Positions 18,116 to 27,666 of a DNA stretch of 64,000 nt are shown in pieces. The notes below the pieces were generated by a model. That model saw nothing but the letters and a program-made list of their open reading frames with translations, was not told the origin of the DNA and ran no database searches. Source of the stretch: OMIW01 sp044235645 (lineage in GTDB: Bacteria; Bdellovibrionota_C; UBA2361; OMIW01); the NCBI GenBank assembly GCA_044235645.1, contig JBIIHQ010000002.1, positions 248,001 to 312,000 of the forward strand, written 5' to 3'. How positions within the stretch are numbered: the stretch's first letter is position 1; each line of letters begins with the position of its first letter. The position numbers and the translations under genes were made by a program.

Positions 18116-19423
18116 ATGACGACGCGACCGGCCCCCTTCCTCACCCTTTGGTACAGCTTCGGGGCTTTTTTTATCGTCGCATTGATGGCGATGGTTTGGC
18201 TCGGAATTCGACTGACCCGAACGCCGCTCCCCGCTCGAGAGGTACCGATTTCACCGGAACTTGCCCTCGTTCGATACGCACCACCCCCGTTGAGAGATGT
18301 GGTCGGCGGAGATACACCTGACCCGGGTCCACTTCTTCGAGCGATGGAGCAATCGATCCGCTATTATCGGCAGCTTCCCCCTGATGTGGAGCGTCGATTT
18401 GGGAGGGAGACGGTGCCGGTATCAAACCTCGTCGAGACTCTTGAGGATGTTTCGTCTCGGCTTGCTCAAGAGGGATTCTCTCCTTCATTCTTCGAGTATC
18501 TGCGGGAAAATTATATATTTTACAAGACAGCCGCTGAGAGGGTACTCGTTACGGGATATTACGAGCCCGAGGTCGCTGGTTCCCTGAGCCCCGACTCTGA
18601 GTACCGTTACCCGTTGTATGCTCCTCCGACCGACCTAGTGCATGTGCCTGAGCCGGCGGTCAGTCTGAGAGTTGGCGCTCCCGTTCCTGAGCGGGTCGGA
18701 CGGTTGAGTGACTCGGGTGAGGTGGTTCCGTATCATGGCCGTGATGAGATTGATGGATTAAACATTCTCGGAGGGCGGGGGCTGGAGCTGGTATATTTAC
18801 GGGATCCCATCGACCGCTTTTTTCTCCATATTCAGGGATCGGGAACAGTCGCACTCCCAGATGGACGGCGGATTCGGGTCGGATTCGCGGCAAAGAATGG
18901 ACTTCCCTACCGACCTATCGGGAGACTTCTTGTCGAGCGTGGTATCCTCGCCCCTGAACAGGTGACGATGCAGTCGATTCGTTCCTACCTCGAACAGCAT
19001 CCGGAACAACAGCAGGAAATATTCGGTTACAATCCCAGCTACATCTTCTTCCGACTTGTTTCGGAGGGACCAATCGGCAGTATCGGTGTTCCAATAACCC
19101 CTTTTCGGACAATCGCTACTGACAACCGTCTATTTCCAAGCGGAGCGTTGGCATTTTTGATCACTGATCTCCCGACTACCGATAAGTCCGGGGTGCAGGT
19201 GCCGTTTAGTGCCCTGGTGATGAATCAGGATACAGGGGATGCCATACGGGGACCGGGTCGAGTTGATCTTTTCACAGGGAGAGGCGATGCGGAGGGGGAG
19301 ATAGCAGGCCGGATGAGGCAGTCCGGCATGATATATTTTTTACAGAAAAAAATATCCAAGAGGGTTTCCGAGAAAGAGATACCAGTGCTCGATTCGGAAC
19401 CTATCGATAGGGGGGCTTGGTAG
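18116..19423 (+). CDS. mltA: MltA, membrane-bound lytic murein transglycosylase A
   Basis: MltA cleaves peptidoglycan between MurNAc and GlcNAc and forms anhydro-muropeptides. The 435 residues start with an N-terminal membrane anchor (about 12-32) in place of the usual lipobox. The MltA domain (GYYEPEVAGS, YPLYAPP, FFLHIQGSG) follows. The 3D catalytic domain comes next, with NPSYIFFR, GALAFL, MNQDTGDAIRGPGRVDLFTG; the catalytic Asp is expected in the D-x-G-x-A-I-x-G segment. It overlaps nothing and is followed by a kdsB-like gene 18 bases after its stop. Confidence 0.93.
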   Translation: MTTRPAPFLTLWYSFGAFFIVALMAMVWLGIRLTRTPLPAREVPISPELALVRYAPPPLRDVVGGDTPDPGPLLRAMEQSIRYYRQLPPDVERRFGRETVPVSNLVETLEDVSSRLAQEGFSPSFFEYLRENYIFYKTAAERVLVTGYYEPEVAGSLSPDSEYRYPLYAPPTDLVHVPEPAVSLRVGAPVPERVGRLSDSGEVVPYHGRDEIDGLNILGGRGLELVYLRDPIDRFFLHIQGSGTVALPDGRRIRVGFAAKNGLPYRPIGRLLVERGILAPEQVTMQSIRSYLEQHPEQQQEIFGYNPSYIFFRLVSEGPIGSIGVPITPFRTIATDNRLFPSGALAFLITDLPTTDKSGVQVPFSALVMNQDTGDAIRGPGRVDLFTGRGDAEGEIAGRMRQSGMIYFLQKKISKRVSEKEIPVLDSEPIDRGAW

Positions 19424-19440
19424 TGCCTCAGGGGATTCGT

Positions 19441-20235
19441 ATGACGGTATTTTTGGTTGTTGTGTCGCGATTTCAAGATGTGTTGTTCCCGGGCAGGCCC
19501 TTGGCATTTATCAAGGGGCGACGGGTGATCGAGCGGACGACGGAACTCGTGCGGGGCGCGGCTACCCTCTGTCCAGGAGGGGAGGTAAAGGTAATAGTTG
19601 CGACTGATGATGAGCGCGTGGCAGAGCACGTTCATTCGATGGGGCTCGAGCCCGTGGTGCTTTCCGGTGCTTGTTCGAACAAGACGATCAGAGCGTACGA
19701 AGCTGTCCGCACCCGTGCATCATCTGATGATATCGTGGTTATCATCGAGGGAAATCAGGTCGTCATGCCACCATGGGTAATTAAGGCGACGGTAAACGCG
19801 CTTGTTGCCGATTCATCTCTGCAAATCGTTGCTCCTGTTGTGCGCCTTACTCAGGCAGCCCATCGACTCGCGGTTGAAGCGCGTCGAGCGGGAGAGCCGG
19901 CAGGTGTCTTCGTTGTGCGCAGGCTCGATGGTGATGCGCTCTTCCTCTCGCGTTCTATTATTCCTTGCATGCGGACCCCCCGTGAACCACTACCGGTGTA
20001 TCGACAGGTAGCAGTTGAGGGATATCGATTTAGTGCGCTGGAGGTATATCAATCTCTGCCGATCGGTGAACTCGAGGAATCGGAGGGTATTGAGCAGCTG
20101 AGGGGGATAGAAAACGGTCTGAGGGTGCGAACAATTGAAGTCGATTATCGAGGGCGAACAGTGATTGCTCTCGAGGAAGAGGATGATATTAAGAGGATAG
20201 AGGCGATTATTGACCGTGAAGGAGAGTTGGAATGA
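19441..20235 (+). CDS. KdsB-like sugar cytidylyltransferase with altered active site
   Basis: The 264-residue protein follows the fold order of KdsB (CMP-Kdo synthetase): FPGRPLAFIKGRRVIERT, VKVIVATDDERVAEHV, then DDIVVIIEGNQVVMPP, ALFLSRSIIP and a C-terminal EEEDDIKRIEAII. Compared with KdsB, the metal-binding QGDEP is EGNQV (Asp to Asn) and the C-terminal DTPEDL is EEEDDI (Asp to Glu). The P-loop-like SSRLPGK region is also changed. It may use another substrate or be non-catalytic. The ATG at 19441 has AGGGG at 7-base spacing. Confidence 0.75.
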   Translation: MTVFLVVVSRFQDVLFPGRPLAFIKGRRVIERTTELVRGAATLCPGGEVKVIVATDDERVAEHVHSMGLEPVVLSGACSNKTIRAYEAVRTRASSDDIVVIIEGNQVVMPPWVIKATVNALVADSSLQIVAPVVRLTQAAHRLAVEARRAGEPAGVFVVRRLDGDALFLSRSIIPCMRTPREPLPVYRQVAVEGYRFSALEVYQSLPIGELEESEGIEQLRGIENGLRVRTIEVDYRGRTVIALEEEDDIKRIEAIIDREGELE

Positions 20236-20311
20236 TGATTCTTCCTTCTGATCGTTGCGTTCTCAAGGGTAAGGCAATCAGTTATTGTCACCGCTCAGGG
20301 ACTAAAGCCGT

Positions 20312-20779
20312 ATGAAGTTAGTTCGATTGGTCCTTTTGGTGATGGGTCTTGGAGCGACCAGCTTTGTGGGCTTTGAGGAATATCGGCAGATCGAGTTACT
20401 CCGTCGTCAGAGGGAGACGCTTGAGGAAATTGATCATTCGGTGCGGGATGAGGAGGATCAATTTCTTGTCATAGCCGAGCAGTTGCTCAGAGGTGACCAC
20501 GAGTTCATCCGTGGCATCGCTGAGTATCGGAAATTCGATGGGCCGGCGGTATCAGAGCGACAGCAACGCTTCGTGTGGTTATCGGGTAACATCCTCTCGC
20601 AGGTCGTTCTCAACTCGGGTTCAAAGAATGATCCTGAGCTTCTGCAGCGACATCTTGATCGTCGCTCAGTACTCTTGAAGCTATTTGATAAGCGCGCCCA
20701 ACGGTATGAAAAGACCTGCGCCGCCGGGTGGCGCTCGGGGCTCGCACGGATGGTCGGGGAGTGCACGGAGCAAAGGTGA
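20312..20779 (+). CDS. Hypothetical membrane-anchored periplasmic protein
   Basis: This 155-residue protein has an N-terminal hydrophobic segment (residues 4-21), an uncleaved anchor or signal peptide, followed by charged helices (EEYRQIELLRRQRETLEEID) suggestive of coiled coil. The C-terminal part is basic with two cysteines (CAAGW, GECTEQR). No family was recognised. It follows the kdsB-like gene by 76 bases and is in the same direction, so co-transcription is possible. Confidence 0.55.
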   Translation: MKLVRLVLLVMGLGATSFVGFEEYRQIELLRRQRETLEEIDHSVRDEEDQFLVIAEQLLRGDHEFIRGIAEYRKFDGPAVSERQQRFVWLSGNILSQVVLNSGSKNDPELLQRHLDRRSVLLKLFDKRAQRYEKTCAAGWRSGLARMVGECTEQR

Positions 20780-21160
20780 GCACCCTTGGTTGTTTGTGTC
20801 GATGGGGGAGAGCCTCAGGAGCGGTTTCCATAAGCCGCCAGTGGTTGAGAAGCTGGGGTTTTCTCGCGAAACATTCCCCGTTTTCGAGAAGGTTATGGTC
20901 TTTGCCTCATTACAGAAACAGGCGAGGCACCGCATATTCGAGTCTCCCTAGAAAGAGGTTTTATCGTTCATTAGCCCGCGAGATGTCCATCTCAACAAAA
21001 GACTGAATCCTCGGAGAGGGTTCTTCGCATCAATACCTAAGACTGATGGTAGCCCAGCATGGGCCAGTGAGGCGTGCGCTGAGGCATAGGCAGCAGCTTG
21101 ATTCCAATCTGCTCTCACAGAAATCGGGAAAGGAACTTATTAACAGGACTCGGGGCTGAC
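20780..21160. other. Gap before the OmpA-domain gene
   Basis: About 380 bases in which only short shadow frames occur. The sequence contains TTCTCGCGAAACATTCCCCG around 20860-20880, but no clear terminator or promoter was recognised. Confidence 0.35.
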
Positions 21161-22030
21161 ATGGATTCTGACGGCTTAAATCGTTCACTCGATCGCGTGA
21201 GGGAAAATCTGCATGACTTCGTTGCCTCTGGGTCAACCGAGGCAGTTGACCGTCGCAGGTCGGCATTGGCGGGTCTGATGAAGAAGGTCTTCGTACCCGT
21301 GGTGTTGATAGCGGTGGTGGGTTCGATCGCGTTTTCCAAATTAGGTAAGCAGATGGGGTTTGAGCGGGAGGCACCCCATGAGCTGTTGGGAACTCTTGAG
21401 GCTCAGTACGTTGATTCAGAGGGGGAAGACGGTGGTACGACGAAAGCTGATGAAGTTGGTGACGAGCCGATTCCAGAAAAGCCGGTAGCGAAAGAGCCTT
21501 CGAAGGTCGAAGCGAAGAAGGAAGGCGAGGCTTCGAGCGAATTGGGGGAGGAAGAGGACGAAGGAGACGCGGTGGAACAACCGTCGGAGGAGGCTGTTAT
21601 GGATGAGGAACCTTCTGCACCGAGTCGAGTCACCGAGGAGCCTGTCACCCCTCCTGCTGAGGAACCGCGTGAGTTGCCGAAACAGACGGATCCGAGTAAT
21701 TCCGGGCGAGTCATCTTCCCGGCGAAGTTCGGTATGGGCAGCGCCGAGCCTTCAATTTCAGACCCTGCGCTGGGGGGGGCGTTGACCCTTGTTGCCCAAT
21801 GTCCCGGGGCGGTGGTGGTTGAGGGGCACTCCGATAGCATCGGTTCCCCTCAACGGAATGAGAGGGTCGCGCGGGCACGTGCTGAGGCGGTCGCTCGCCT
21901 GCTTATCGAGCGCGGAGCGGATGGGAGCAGGTTCGAAGTAGTGTCATTAGGTGCAACACGGCCGATAGCTGAGGATGTGGCAGAGGAGGGGCGTTCAAAG
22001 AATCGACGAGTCGAGCTCTGGTGCCGATAG
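21161..22030 (+). CDS. OmpA-domain protein with inner-membrane anchor
   Basis: The 289-residue protein has one transmembrane segment (about 46-64). A long acidic Glu/Pro-rich linker (about 80-185) and a C-terminal OmpA peptidoglycan-binding domain follow: VVVEGHSDSIGSPQRNERVARARAEAV-type core, GATRPIAED and NRRVELWC. The anchor plus linker could span from inner membrane to peptidoglycan, like other tethered OmpA proteins. ATG at 21161 has a GGGG upstream; an in-frame ATG at 21098 would add 21 polar residues. Located before amt, 58 bases upstream. Confidence 0.8.
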   Translation: MDSDGLNRSLDRVRENLHDFVASGSTEAVDRRRSALAGLMKKVFVPVVLIAVVGSIAFSKLGKQMGFEREAPHELLGTLEAQYVDSEGEDGGTTKADEVGDEPIPEKPVAKEPSKVEAKKEGEASSELGEEEDEGDAVEQPSEEAVMDEEPSAPSRVTEEPVTPPAEEPRELPKQTDPSNSGRVIFPAKFGMGSAEPSISDPALGGALTLVAQCPGAVVVEGHSDSIGSPQRNERVARARAEAVARLLIERGADGSRFEVVSLGATRPIAEDVAEEGRSKNRRVELWCR

Positions 22031-22088
22031 AGGGAGGAAGAGTATCGACATCAGTGAGAGAAAGGACGAAAGAGAGAGGAACAACAGT

Positions 22089-23387
22089 ATGGTATTTCGT
22101 GGAATACTCCTAATTTTAGCCCTCATCAGCATGACCAGTACCGCGTATGCCGAGGGGATCAATGAGGTTACGGCTGATTACCTTGCGCGGACGTGGGTTC
22201 TTATCTGCGCCTGCTTGGTGTTCTTTATGCAGATCGGTTTTTTGGCATTTGAGGTCGGATGTGTTCGCAAAAAGAACACCGACGTGATTGCGATGAAGAA
22301 CGTTATCGACTGGTTGGTGACCACGGTATTCTTCTTCGTGCTCGGGTTTGGCCTGATGTTTGGAAGTACTTGGAATGGAGTCATCGGTACCTCGCTCTTC
22401 TTCGGTAAAGGGGTAACGGAGCAGGGGGGGATGGGATGGGAGTTCTTTCTCTTCCAGCTTGCCTTTGCGGGCACTGCCGCAACCATAGTGTCAGGAGCGA
22501 CAGCCGAGCGGCTCAGCTTCAAAGCCTATCTCGCGATGTGCATTGCAATGGCTGCCGTGATTTACCCCGTTTTTGGTCACTGGGTGTGGGGTAATGCATT
22601 CCTTTCCGATAATCGGCCGTGGCTCGTAGAGCTTGGTTTCATCGACTTTGCGGGATGTAGCGTTGTCCACAATGTGGGGGCATGGTCGAGTCTTATCGGA
22701 TGTTGGTTTCTCGGTCCCAGAATCGGTAGGTATCGGAGTGATGGGGCGATAGCTCCCCTCGACACGAATGGACTACTCTGGGCGTGTGTCGGAACACTCG
22801 CGTTGTGGTTCGGATGGTGGGGATTTAACGGGGGTAGTAACCTACAATTTAACGAAAGCGTTGGGCTTATTATTTTCAACACGAATATGGCGGGCTCCTC
22901 CGCTGGTCTCACCGCATTTCTCCACTGTTCATTTTTTCAGAAGAATCGAGACCTTGGATACAAGACTCTGGGTGGGATTCTTGCTGGGCTTGTATCTATC
23001 ACTGCGTGTTGTCACGTGGTAACGCCGGGGTCTGCCTTCGTTATTGGGATACTCGCAGGGATAATACACAACTGGTCGTTCGATCTCGTGCTGAATAAGT
23101 GGAAAATTGACGACGTTGTTGGTGCAATACCAGTGCACGGATTCTGTGGAGTGCTTGGCTTATTATCGGTTGCTCTGTTCGGAGAGCCGGATCTGTTGCC
23201 AAAGCCAGCGCTTGAACAGCTCTGGGTTCAGTGTATTGGGATCGCAGTTTGTTTTGTCTGGACCGTAGTAGCATCATTCTTACTCTTCGCCTTCATCAAG
23301 GTGTTTATTGGACTAAGAGTGGCTGCGATGCATGAGATTGAGGGTTTAACGCTCGATGAGAGTAATGAGGGCTCAGAGACTGAGTGA
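22089..23387 (+). CDS. amt: Amt-family ammonium transporter
   Basis: The 432-residue protein has a signal peptide ending at AYA (about residue 21) and 11 predicted spans. Characteristic motifs are IGFLAFEVG, FAGTAATIVSGATAER, then DFAGCSVVHNVG with the first pore histidine, FNGGSN, and DDVVGAIPVHGFCGVLG with the second. Both pore histidines are present. No glnK (PII) gene is adjacent, which is unusual since the two often pair. The next genes encode Roadblock/PATAN proteins. AGAGGA precedes the ATG. Confidence 0.95.
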   Translation: MVFRGILLILALISMTSTAYAEGINEVTADYLARTWVLICACLVFFMQIGFLAFEVGCVRKKNTDVIAMKNVIDWLVTTVFFFVLGFGLMFGSTWNGVIGTSLFFGKGVTEQGGMGWEFFLFQLAFAGTAATIVSGATAERLSFKAYLAMCIAMAAVIYPVFGHWVWGNAFLSDNRPWLVELGFIDFAGCSVVHNVGAWSSLIGCWFLGPRIGRYRSDGAIAPLDTNGLLWACVGTLALWFGWWGFNGGSNLQFNESVGLIIFNTNMAGSSAGLTAFLHCSFFQKNRDLGYKTLGGILAGLVSITACCHVVTPGSAFVIGILAGIIHNWSFDLVLNKWKIDDVVGAIPVHGFCGVLGLLSVALFGEPDLLPKPALEQLWVQCIGIAVCFVWTVVASFLLFAFIKVFIGLRVAAMHEIEGLTLDESNEGSETE

Positions 23388-23424
23388 ATCTGACTACCGA
23401 ATTCGATGAGTCTCGAGGAAATCT

Positions 23425-24174
23425 ATGGATGAGATATTTGAAAAGCTAACAGCCGTCCCAGGGGTAGTGAGTATCACGGTTCGTGCCCCGGACGGAGAGG
23501 TATTCTCGAAGAGAGGGGGAGGGGAGCAGTTCTCGTTTGATGTTGATAGCCTCATACCAGGAATTGAGGAGCTGGGATACCTACTCGATTTTTTGGGCGA
23601 TAGTGGCGGACCTGAGGTGGTCCTTCAGGGGACGACGCATCAGGCGCTTCTGAAGCGGGATGCGGGGGCGTTGATAGTGCTAGTCGTCGAAAGAAGCGCA
23701 AACATCGCTGCAGTGTATATGACGTTGACGAGCACGCTTGCCAAGGTCAAAACGCACTTATCATCGGGAAGGGGGAGCGTAAGGGCAAGCCCCCTCGAGA
23801 GACAACAGGGGGGAGCTCCTTTGACCCAGCGCCCGATGGCTTCGACTCCCTTGCGGAATAATTCTCAATCCGGTCCAGCCGTGTCCACCGGACCTCGCCT
23901 CAAGCAGTTGTCGCTTATCGGGGACTGGGATGCTGGTAAAGTCCCAGCCGACGCAGTGGGCCTGAAGTTTGTTAACCACATGTACGCGGTCCTGGAGGGT
24001 TATTTGGGAGATGGAGCTCGAGAAACCCTGGTGCGAGAGATGAAGGCCCTCAGTGTATCCCCAAGTACCCTCAGTGTCCGCGTTGTTCAGGACCTCATTG
24101 AGCGAGTGGTGGGGGTGTTGGAGGATCCGCGAGCGCGTAAGGAACTGAGGGCAAAGATCCTCGGCGATAGATAA
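23425..24174 (+). CDS. Roadblock/LC7-like domain protein with C-terminal helical domain
   Basis: Residues 1-110 fit a Roadblock/LC7 domain: LTAVPGVVSITVRAPDGEVF, then LLKRDAGALIVLVVE and IAAVYMTLTSTLAKV. A Ser/Pro-rich linker (about 115-150) leads to a C-terminal domain of ~95 residues (FVNHMYAVLEGYLGDGARETLVREM). Roadblock proteins commonly regulate small Ras-like GTPases such as MglA, but no GTPase gene is in this window. The next gene ends in another Roadblock-like domain, so the pair probably works together. GAGGAAA precedes the ATG. Confidence 0.7.
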   Translation: MDEIFEKLTAVPGVVSITVRAPDGEVFSKRGGGEQFSFDVDSLIPGIEELGYLLDFLGDSGGPEVVLQGTTHQALLKRDAGALIVLVVERSANIAAVYMTLTSTLAKVKTHLSSGRGSVRASPLERQQGGAPLTQRPMASTPLRNNSQSGPAVSTGPRLKQLSLIGDWDAGKVPADAVGLKFVNHMYAVLEGYLGDGARETLVREMKALSVSPSTLSVRVVQDLIERVVGVLEDPRARKELRAKILGDR

Positions 24175-24191
24175 TAGGTGCGTTACTAATT

Positions 24192-25490
24192 ATGAACTCC
24201 GCCGAAGAGTTTACTGTATTTGTGCCAGAGCGTTCTGTTGATCTTCTACGGTCATTAGAGAGGGGTGTTGTCAGCGGACAACATTATACAAAGGTAGTGG
24301 GTTTTCGAAACCTTGACGATATTTGGCACGAAGGAACGAATCAGGGACGTTTCTGCGTTGTGGGAGAGCTCTCATCGAGCTGGAGACAGAATGGCTGTTT
24401 GTTCGATGGACTTCAGGTAACCAGTATAAACTGGCCACCGGTATTTTGCATGCTCCCGGAGCCGTTGACCTCGAAGGAGATGAATATGCTCTCCTCAAGC
24501 GGGGTAATTTGGGCAGCACCCCGAGAGAAATTTTTAGAGAGGCAGGTCATCGACCGGTTGTTAAGTGGTTCACTGTGGCGGACTCGATATGGTCTCGTTT
24601 ATCAGAAGCTTGACCGAAAGTCGATCGACATAGGAAATCTCCTCGTCGTGCTGACGGGCGAAGAATCTAAGCTGGGTCGGATTGAATTTTCAGAGGGAAA
24701 TATTGTTGCCGCGCAGTACGGTGAATTATCGGGATATGAGGCCCTTTACGCGATTTCACTCGTTACTGATTGGCGTATCGATCTCCATACGTTGTTCATC
24801 GGTATCGAGCCAAAAACGCTTAATAGTCCGATGTTCACGGTCGTTACCCAATTAGTAGAGCTTGCGGATCAGCGTCAGGAGGTCCTCTTAATGGGCCGTC
24901 CGCCCGGTTTGACGCGCGAGATACCGGCAAACGTCATGGTAGGGTTACGGGAATTTATCGGAAAATCAGATTCCAATTTTGATGATGTGACGCCGGGGAA
25001 CGATAAGCGAGCAGACAAAATCGATGTGGGTCCTTCGGCTGCCACTCGTAGTGGATTTGCAGAGGAGGAGGTGGGTCCGCAGGACCTTTTCGTCAAGGTG
25101 CCCCCATCGAAGGGTAATCAATCAAGAGGGCTGGGTGCGCCAGAGAACACGAGTGGAAGGGTGACACGGGAGGATGGCATGAACACAATTGGCTTGAACG
25201 AATTCATATCAACGATTCCGGGTGTGCATGGGGGAGCCGTTATGGAGACAGACGGAGCCTGTGTTGAGGTAGTAGGTGACTTTGACTTTGAAACAGCTCC
25301 GATTGTGGCTTCGTCCTCGCTTGAGCATCTCGCCGAGTTGGCGAAGATCCTCGGAATTCAGGGGTTGAAGGTCGCGTGTTTTTCGGGGACCCAACAAACT
25401 CTCTTCATCACGCGACAGAGCGGAGCCTATCTTTTTACGGTTGGCAGTTTTGTCAGAAACGCTGGTGTGGTCGCCTCCAAGATACCGTAG
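24192..25490 (+). CDS. PATAN (DUF4388)-containing protein with Roadblock-like C-terminus
   Basis: The 432-residue protein starts with a receiver-like fold lacking clear phosphorylation residues (about 1-125). A PATAN/DUF4388-type domain follows (about 130-225; LGRIEFSEGNIVAAQYGELSGYEALYAI, the typical G-x-I-x-F-x-x-G-x-I-V-x-A pattern). A charged linker leads to a C-terminal ~110-residue Roadblock-like domain (ISTIPGVHGGAVMETDGACVE, LFITRQSGAYLFTVG). This architecture is seen in gliding-motility and signalling proteins. It lies 17 bases after the preceding Roadblock gene. Confidence 0.65.
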   Translation: MNSAEEFTVFVPERSVDLLRSLERGVVSGQHYTKVVGFRNLDDIWHEGTNQGRFCVVGELSSSWRQNGCLFDGLQVTSINWPPVFCMLPEPLTSKEMNMLSSSGVIWAAPREKFLERQVIDRLLSGSLWRTRYGLVYQKLDRKSIDIGNLLVVLTGEESKLGRIEFSEGNIVAAQYGELSGYEALYAISLVTDWRIDLHTLFIGIEPKTLNSPMFTVVTQLVELADQRQEVLLMGRPPGLTREIPANVMVGLREFIGKSDSNFDDVTPGNDKRADKIDVGPSAATRSGFAEEEVGPQDLFVKVPPSKGNQSRGLGAPENTSGRVTREDGMNTIGLNEFISTIPGVHGGAVMETDGACVEVVGDFDFETAPIVASSSLEHLAELAKILGIQGLKVACFSGTQQTLFITRQSGAYLFTVGSFVRNAGVVASKIP

Positions 25491-25666
25491 CTTCGGCCGG
25501 TCCAGCGCTCCATCTCGCAGCGACCTTCCGCTCTTTTCGTCCAAGTATGGGGGAGCGGTGGCATTGTTTCAGTCACTACCGAGTGTGGCGTCTCGCTCTC
25601 ATCTAACGGTGGTGTTTCGTCGAGCCAATGAACACCACTCCGCAAACGTCTATTAGTGCCCGTGAG

Positions 25667-25688
25667 AGCCTTTTTTTGGCTATTTTTT
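25667..25688. terminator. T-rich hairpin between convergent genes
   Basis: AGCC-T7-GGCT followed by ATTTTTTT lies between the PATAN gene and the convergent minus-strand gene. The stem is only 4 bp, so it is a weak candidate. An 8-bp inverted repeat GTGGTGTT/AACACCAC lies just upstream (25609-25638). Confidence 0.35.
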
Positions 25689-25752
25689 TGAAGTTGTCTG
25701 GGCTGGTCACGACGATTTCTGGTGGAATTCTCCCTCGAGTTCTCGCCCGTTC

Positions 25753-26214
25753 TCACCATCGGAAGGAGATGTTCTCATTCTCCTGCGTGCAGGTTCCTGT
25801 CGTTCCTTGATCGGTCGAGAGACATGAAAAGGCTCCATTCTTTCCCGGTAGATTGAAGCTTCCACTGGTGCCGAGTGCAGGATCAGACTCAAATATCGCT
25901 TCCTTTACCTGAACTGAAAATTGCTTCCGAACTTCTGCAAGGTTCCCCTCGAGTGACTTTAATTGCCCTGAAAGGGCCTCCTGCCGCTCTTTTTTTACCC
26001 GTGGGGCGGCGCGAGTTCTTGCGACGCGAACGAGTTCCTCTTTTACTTCATTGATCTTAGATTCCGTCGATAAAACGGTGCCTGCTAGTGCTCCCAGCTC
26101 CTCGAGGGAGAGGCCTGCCTGCGCCCGCAGGGGGGAAAAGGCTCCGTACGCGTAGAGGTGAATGCCACATATCATAGCCGTTAAGGCTGGCCATCTGATA
26201 AACTTGGATCTCAT
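25753..26214 (-). CDS. Secreted coiled-coil hypothetical protein
   Basis: This 153-residue protein has a hydrophobic signal segment ending near GAFSPLRAQA (about residue 32). A helical region rich in Lys, Glu and Arg follows (about 35-110; EELGALAGTVLSTESKINEV), likely a coiled coil. Two cysteines sit near the C-terminus. No family was recognised. It is downstream of the M29 peptidase on the same strand, with 180 bases between them. Confidence 0.6.
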   Translation of the reverse strand: MRSKFIRWPALTAMICGIHLYAYGAFSPLRAQAGLSLEELGALAGTVLSTESKINEVKEELVRVARTRAAPRVKKERQEALSGQLKSLEGNLAEVRKQFSVQVKEAIFESDPALGTSGSFNLPGKNGAFSCLSTDQGTTGTCTQENENISFRW

Positions 26215-26394
26215 GTCAAAAATCCCCAGATCAAAAGCTTCTGCGGTACAGAGACGGATTTTGTTGAGTTTATCTTGAGGTCATTTTTGTGGCTCCATCC
26301 TGTGGAGGGCGTCTTCGACTCCGAACAAGGAGAGCTGAGAGTGGTATTTACCGACAAAATCGAGCCCTCATCCTTTTTGAGGGATAGGGGCTTA

Positions 26395-27666
26395 TTATCG
26401 GGCCTTCCCCTGCCAATCTCCTGATTTGATGAGGGACGTTGTTTCGCCTCCCCGGGTGGTCGCCTCCACACTGACCGATCCATCGGAAATCATGAAATCG
26501 GTGTGCACGACGCTGTCATTACATCCGACCGCATTGCGCTCCTCCTTGGTCATCGCGGGACCGCCCACGAGGCAGTAGTGATACGCGGAACCAACAGCAA
26601 TATGACATGCGGCGTTTTCGTCAAACAGGATCTCCTCGAAGAGAATCCCACTTTGATAAATAGGGGAATCGATTCCGACAAGCGCAACCTCGCCGAGTCG
26701 ACGGGCCCCTTCGTCGGAATCCAGGTAGGCATCGAGAGTCGCTTTTCCGTGAGAGGCCTCGGTTCGCACTATTGTGCCACTCTCGAATTCAAGGACGATA
26801 TCTCGTATGAGGACGCCATTGACCGTGACGGGTCGGGTGACGCGAACCACGCCATGAGTGAGTCGCCAATCGGGGGTAGTAAAACACTCCTCGGTCGGGA
26901 TATTCGCCTCGTAGAGCGAACCTCGTTGAGAGTGCTTCGCCCCGCCAACAAACCGGGCGTGGGGTGAGAGCCCGACGATAAGGTTGGTGCCGGGACCTGT
27001 AAAGTGAAGAGTTGCAATCTTCATATCGTTGAGGACCTGCTCTCGTCGGGAGAGTGCGCGGTTATGAGCCTCCCACCGCTCAAGGTAATCAGGAGTATCA
27101 ACCCGTGTTATTCGGAAGATTTCCTCCCATAATCGGAGGCATGCCATCTCAGGGTTCAGCTCCGGAAAGATGCAGTGCGCCCAACCAGGGGTTGCTCCTG
27201 CGCATATGGTCCACTGCACGAGGTTCTTCGAGATGCCTTCATCGTAAAATCGCTTGAGCGCCCGACGAACACCAACCTCGGCTCGATTAACTCGATGAGG
27301 ATCAAGCGAACTCATCAGATGCGGATTCTCCTCTCCAACGATCCGACATGTTGCCCCTTCGGTTTCCACCAACTCGTCGAATCGAGCCCGCTGAGCAGAT
27401 GAAACGAAATCAAGATGGTCATCCTGACTGGCTAAGACCCGCTCATAAGCGAGCCGAGGTTCAATGAGGTCGCACTGAACAAGTTTTGCTCCTTTCTGGT
27501 AGGCCCGCTTTGCGATCTGAAAAAGAAGCTCGCGATGAACTACCTCGCCTCGAACGGCGACAACCTGACCTGGTTGCACGTTCATCCCCACGGTGGTGAC
27601 GAGGTCTGCATATCGCTCGAGATAGGTGGTGAAGGTCTCAGGGAGAGTTGGGAGGGGCGTCGTCAT
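26395..27666 (-). CDS. M29-family aminopeptidase (AmpS/PepS/aminopeptidase T-like)
   Basis: The 423-residue protein is a complete M29 metallo-aminopeptidase, a dimeric cytoplasmic enzyme that removes N-terminal residues. Features include NIPTEECFTTPDW (metal-binding Glu), HIAVGSAYHY (His) and a VVHTDFMI pair (His and Asp) near the C-terminus. These match the metal site of the family. Length fits the usual ~410. It is divergent from the small gene at 27935. The minus-strand frame overlapping its start is a shadow. Confidence 0.88.
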   Translation of the reverse strand: MTTPLPTLPETFTTYLERYADLVTTVGMNVQPGQVVAVRGEVVHRELLFQIAKRAYQKGAKLVQCDLIEPRLAYERVLASQDDHLDFVSSAQRARFDELVETEGATCRIVGEENPHLMSSLDPHRVNRAEVGVRRALKRFYDEGISKNLVQWTICAGATPGWAHCIFPELNPEMACLRLWEEIFRITRVDTPDYLERWEAHNRALSRREQVLNDMKIATLHFTGPGTNLIVGLSPHARFVGGAKHSQRGSLYEANIPTEECFTTPDWRLTHGVVRVTRPVTVNGVLIRDIVLEFESGTIVRTEASHGKATLDAYLDSDEGARRLGEVALVGIDSPIYQSGILFEEILFDENAACHIAVGSAYHYCLVGGPAMTKEERNAVGCNDSVVHTDFMISDGSVSVEATTRGGETTSLIKSGDWQGKAR

